A stretch of 64,000 nucleotides of DNA from Spirosoma utsteinense (GTDB lineage Bacteria > Bacteroidota > Bacteroidia > Cytophagales > Spirosomataceae): assembly GCF_014282275.1 (NCBI RefSeq), contig NZ_VFIA01000010.1:62001-126000 (forward strand), read 5' to 3'. Below the pieces are notes generated by a model. That model was not told where the DNA came from and ran no database searches. It saw nothing but the letters and a program-made list of their open reading frames with translations. Of this stretch, positions 61,807 to 64,000 are shown in pieces; the first letter of the stretch is position 1, and each line of letters starts with the position of its first letter. The translations under genes and the position numbers were made by a program.

Positions 61807-62184
61807 ATGAAGCCAACTGACTCTGAACTCGAAATCCTGCATGTACTTTGGACAAGTGGCCCCAGTACGGTCCGGCAGGTGCATGAAGCGCTAAGCCAAA
61901 GCCGCGACCTGGGTTATACAACGGCCCTGAAACTCATGCAGATCATGCATGAAAAAGGGCTGCTTACCCGTGAAGAATCCAACCGGTCGCACACTTATGC
62001 AGCGGCCGTAACGGAGGAAGAAACCCAGCGGGGGCTGGTAGACCGGTTTGTTGAAACCGCCTTCCGGGGCTCAGCCTCAAAACTGGTCATGCAGGTGCTG
62101 GGCCAGCATAAGGCCTCCCGACAGGAATTGGACGAGATAAAAAAACTCTTAAATCAAATCAATTCATCCGATGAATCTAATTGA
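61807..62184 (+). CDS. BlaI/MecI/CopY-family repressor
   Basis: A 125-residue winged-helix repressor (SELEILHVLWTSGPSTVRQVHEAL, TTALKLMQIMHEKGLL). The last 60 residues form the dimerisation part (RGLVDRFVETAF...RQELDEIKKLLN). In BlaI systems, a membrane protease (BlaR1) cuts the repressor when it senses a beta-lactam. Here the partner is the next gene, overlapping by 14 bases. The signal sensed in this organism is not known, and no beta-lactamase gene lies nearby in the window. Confidence 0.93.
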   Translation: MKPTDSELEILHVLWTSGPSTVRQVHEALSQSRDLGYTTALKLMQIMHEKGLLTREESNRSHTYAAAVTEEETQRGLVDRFVETAFRGSASKLVMQVLGQHKASRQELDEIKKLLNQINSSDESN

Positions 62185-64000
62185 TTTCATGTCTGGTTCC
62201 GTAGCCGATGCTTTGGGCTGGACGCTGCTTCACGCCATCTGGCAGGGTTTTGCGCTGGTGCTGCCTACGGCCGTAGCCTTACACCTGCTGCGCAACAAAT
62301 CGAGTAACCTGCGCTATCGGGTTAGTTCATTTACGCTGTTAACTCAGCTACTCGTCTCGGTAGCTACGTTTGTCTGGTACTACCAGCCGGTATCTACGAT
62401 CGTCCCAGCCCTGACCGAATCGCTGCCGGTCAACTGGCAGGCCATCGCTCACACGCTGGGTCGCCAGCCGCTCCCCTGGCACTACCAGGTGCAACAGTTT
62501 CTGGAAATTCACCTCAACCAGTTCGTGCTGGTATACCTGATCGGCGTGGCCCTGTTCGGTATTCGGCTCGCGGGCGGCTGGGTCTATCTCCAGCGGCTGA
62601 GCCGCACGGCTACCCTGCCCCCAACAACGGCCTGGACCGAGTTGGTTGATACGTTACGGTCGGCGCTGGCCGTGCGGGTGGTGGTTCAGGTACGTGAGTC
62701 GGCCCGGATTGCCGTACCCATGGTGGTAGGAATTCTGAAACCGGTTTTGCTGATTCCCATTGGCCTGGCGACTAACCTGTCCATGCGTGAAGTTGAAGCA
62801 GTACTGGCCCACGAACTGGCCCACATCAAGCGGCACGATTACGCCGTTAACCTGCTGCAATCAGTTATGGAAGTGTTGTATTTCTTCCATCCGGCCCTGT
62901 GGTGGCTGTCGGCACGGGTGCGCGAAGAGCGCGAACACTGCTGCGACGATCTGGCGGTGATCGCTATTGGCGGCAACGGCCGTATGCTGGCGCAGGCCCT
63001 CGCCCGAGTGGAAGAAATACGGCTCATGCAAACGGCGCAACCACCGGCGCTGGCCATGGCATTTGCCAGCAAGCGTCAGCATCTGTTGCACCGGGTTCAG
63101 CGCATGCTGGGAGTACCAACCCGACCATTCATTTCCAACGGCAGTTTAGTGGGATTGACACTGGCAACCCTACTACTGATGAGCGTATCGGTCTATGCGG
63201 TACAGCAGAACGAACCGCAGCCGAAGCCCCGCAAAGCCCAGTCGAAAGCAAGCCGACGTCATAAAGTCGATGGAAATACAGAATTTGGTTTCACCGATAA
63301 CCGGAAAGTCGACTATGTTATCTGGAAAGGAAAAAAGCTACCCGCGGCTCACATTGCCCGGCTACAGCAGCAGTATGATCAGGTGATGACCGGACAACGC
63401 TCGCTCGATGCGGTCAAACAGCCCGACCGCGATATTCTGCTGACCATCATCGAAACCAATAACTCCTTCGGGGAAGGTATGGATGCGCTGGCTGAAGGAT
63501 TAGGGAAGATCGATTATGACAACATTGTAGTCAGGGCCCAGGCCGGCATTCCTGTCAATGTTGATGATGCCCTGAAAGAGGTAGCCAGCGTCGATTACAA
63601 CAGCCTGATCGGCGATGCAATGGCGGCCGTCTCAAACCTGAACATCTCGTCCGATTCGCGTGACAAACAGCGAGCCTATCATGAGCATCAACTGGATAGT
63701 TTGCCCGACAGGTTGGCGATTGACAATCAACTACAGGAAACATTGTCAAAATTGTGGGAAGCCAATGCAGCTCTTCATGAGCAAATGAATGAGCACCGGC
63801 AGGCGTTCGAAGAGATCTTTACGCGAATACACGGGCCTTTGGAGCAACGGAAGCAATTGATGCAGGAGCGCGTCGAACTCCAAAAGCAGGTTTCGCTAAT
63901 GCGCGGGCAGATTAAGAACCCAGCTTTCCTTCCGGTGAAAGAAGTACTCGAAAATGAAATTACTACCGTTGAGAAGAATCTATCACAGCTAAAACAGCGT
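62171..64000 (+). CDS. M56 BlaR1-like membrane metallopeptidase, 3' truncated by the window
   Basis: 610 codons are open from ATG 62171 to the window edge without a stop. The N-terminal half has four or so membrane helices. The zinc protease motif HELAHIKRHD (His214-Glu-Leu-Ala-His218) is followed by EEREHCCDD. A TM helix (SLVGLTLATLLLMSVSVYA) lies near residue 330. The C-terminal region seen so far is long, charged and coiled-coil-like, rather than a recognised penicillin-binding sensor. The ATG overlaps the BlaI gene by 14 bases. In BlaR1 systems this protease releases the repressor after signal detection. The sensing domain here may be different. Confidence 0.92.
   Translation, partial: MNLIDFMSGSVADALGWTLLHAIWQGFALVLPTAVALHLLRNKSSNLRYRVSSFTLLTQLLVSVATFVWYYQPVSTIVPALTESLPVNWQAIAHTLGRQPLPWHYQVQQFLEIHLNQFVLVYLIGVALFGIRLAGGWVYLQRLSRTATLPPTTAWTELVDTLRSALAVRVVVQVRESARIAVPMVVGILKPVLLIPIGLATNLSMREVEAVLAHELAHIKRHDYAVNLLQSVMEVLYFFHPALWWLSARVREEREHCCDDLAVIAIGGNGRMLAQALARVEEIRLMQTAQPPALAMAFASKRQHLLHRVQRMLGVPTRPFISNGSLVGLTLATLLLMSVSVYAVQQNEPQPKPRKAQSKASRRHKVDGNTEFGFTDNRKVDYVIWKGKKLPAAHIARLQQQYDQVMTGQRSLDAVKQPDRDILLTIIETNNSFGEGMDALAEGLGKIDYDNIVVRAQAGIPVNVDDALKEVASVDYNSLIGDAMAAVSNLNISSDSRDKQRAYHEHQLDSLPDRLAIDNQLQETLSKLWEANAALHEQMNEHRQAFEEIFTRIHGPLEQRKQLMQERVELQKQVSLMRGQIKNPAFLPVKEVLENEITTVEKNLSQLKQR

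Noticed and set aside
1-64000. Insertion sequence, prophage or integrative element
   Set aside because: No transposase, integrase, phage structural gene or att-like repeat pair was seen. The long hairpins do not flank mobile genes.

Overview
The window reads as chromosomal DNA of a Bacteroidota, most likely a Cytophagales relative of Spirosoma (the genus is inference). The signs are a SusC/SusD pair, type IX secretion C-terminal sorting domains, TAnnTTTG-type -7 promoter elements with TTTG near -33, the rpmG-DUF4295-ftsY neighbourhood, a bacillithiol enzyme (BshC) and a CruF-like carotenoid protein. Coding density is high. I see no insertion sequence, prophage, integrase, CRISPR array or rRNA operon.

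Layout. 1-5.9 kb: the end of a SusC-type transporter, its SusD lipoprotein, a strong terminator, and a large FG-GAP/UnbV lipoprotein. 5.9-18 kb: mostly housekeeping and single genes: GDPD phosphodiesterase, GH3-type acyl-adenylate enzyme, flavin reductase, ispH, a GHL10 glycosidase-like lipoprotein, a 49-residue DUF2256 zinc-ribbon gene, a serine hydrolase, a TIGR03643 protein, an Lrp/AsnC regulator, a TPR protein, hpt and a lone nuoD. 18-29 kb: rpmG, DUF4295, ftsY, then two nucleotidyltransferase/HEPN toxin-antitoxin-like pairs on either side of rimO, then bshC, 5-formyl-THF cyclo-ligase, asd, an ABC exporter pair and tRNA-Leu. 29-38 kb: pyrC, an AT-rich acyltransferase/SGNH hydrolase pair, hemB, a two-component system, small exported proteins and a rhodanese. 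38-50 kb: a GH3 glycosidase/beta-lactamase-fold fusion, a 1294-residue type IX secreted protein with ten Ig-like repeats, tadA, superoxide dismutase, tRNA-His, a CruF-like carotenoid gene beside a CarH-like MerR regulator, and an esterase. 50-59.4 kb: a surface-glycan type cluster on the minus strand: two GT2 enzymes, a putative 2OG-oxygenase-like protein, a beta-propeller glycosidase-like protein, two paralogous GT39-like membrane glycosyltransferases and an NDP-sugar epimerase. 59.5-64 kb: a small lipoprotein, pepF, and a BlaI/BlaR1-type repressor-protease pair whose promoter lies between two operator-like dyads and whose protease runs off the window.

How parts fit. SusC/SusD import glycans, and GHL10, the GH3 fusion and the beta-propeller protein are plausible envelope glycan enzymes. 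CruF-like and CarH-like genes suggest local control of pigment synthesis. The 50-59 kb cluster probably makes or decorates a surface polysaccharide.

I did not find one obvious new system. The most unusual items are a perfect 42-bp inverted repeat with a one-base centre (53483-53567), the apparent frameshift in the second HEPN gene, the ten-unit Ig array bracketed by a duplicated domain, the CarH-like regulator with altered cobalamin motifs, and the glycan cluster.
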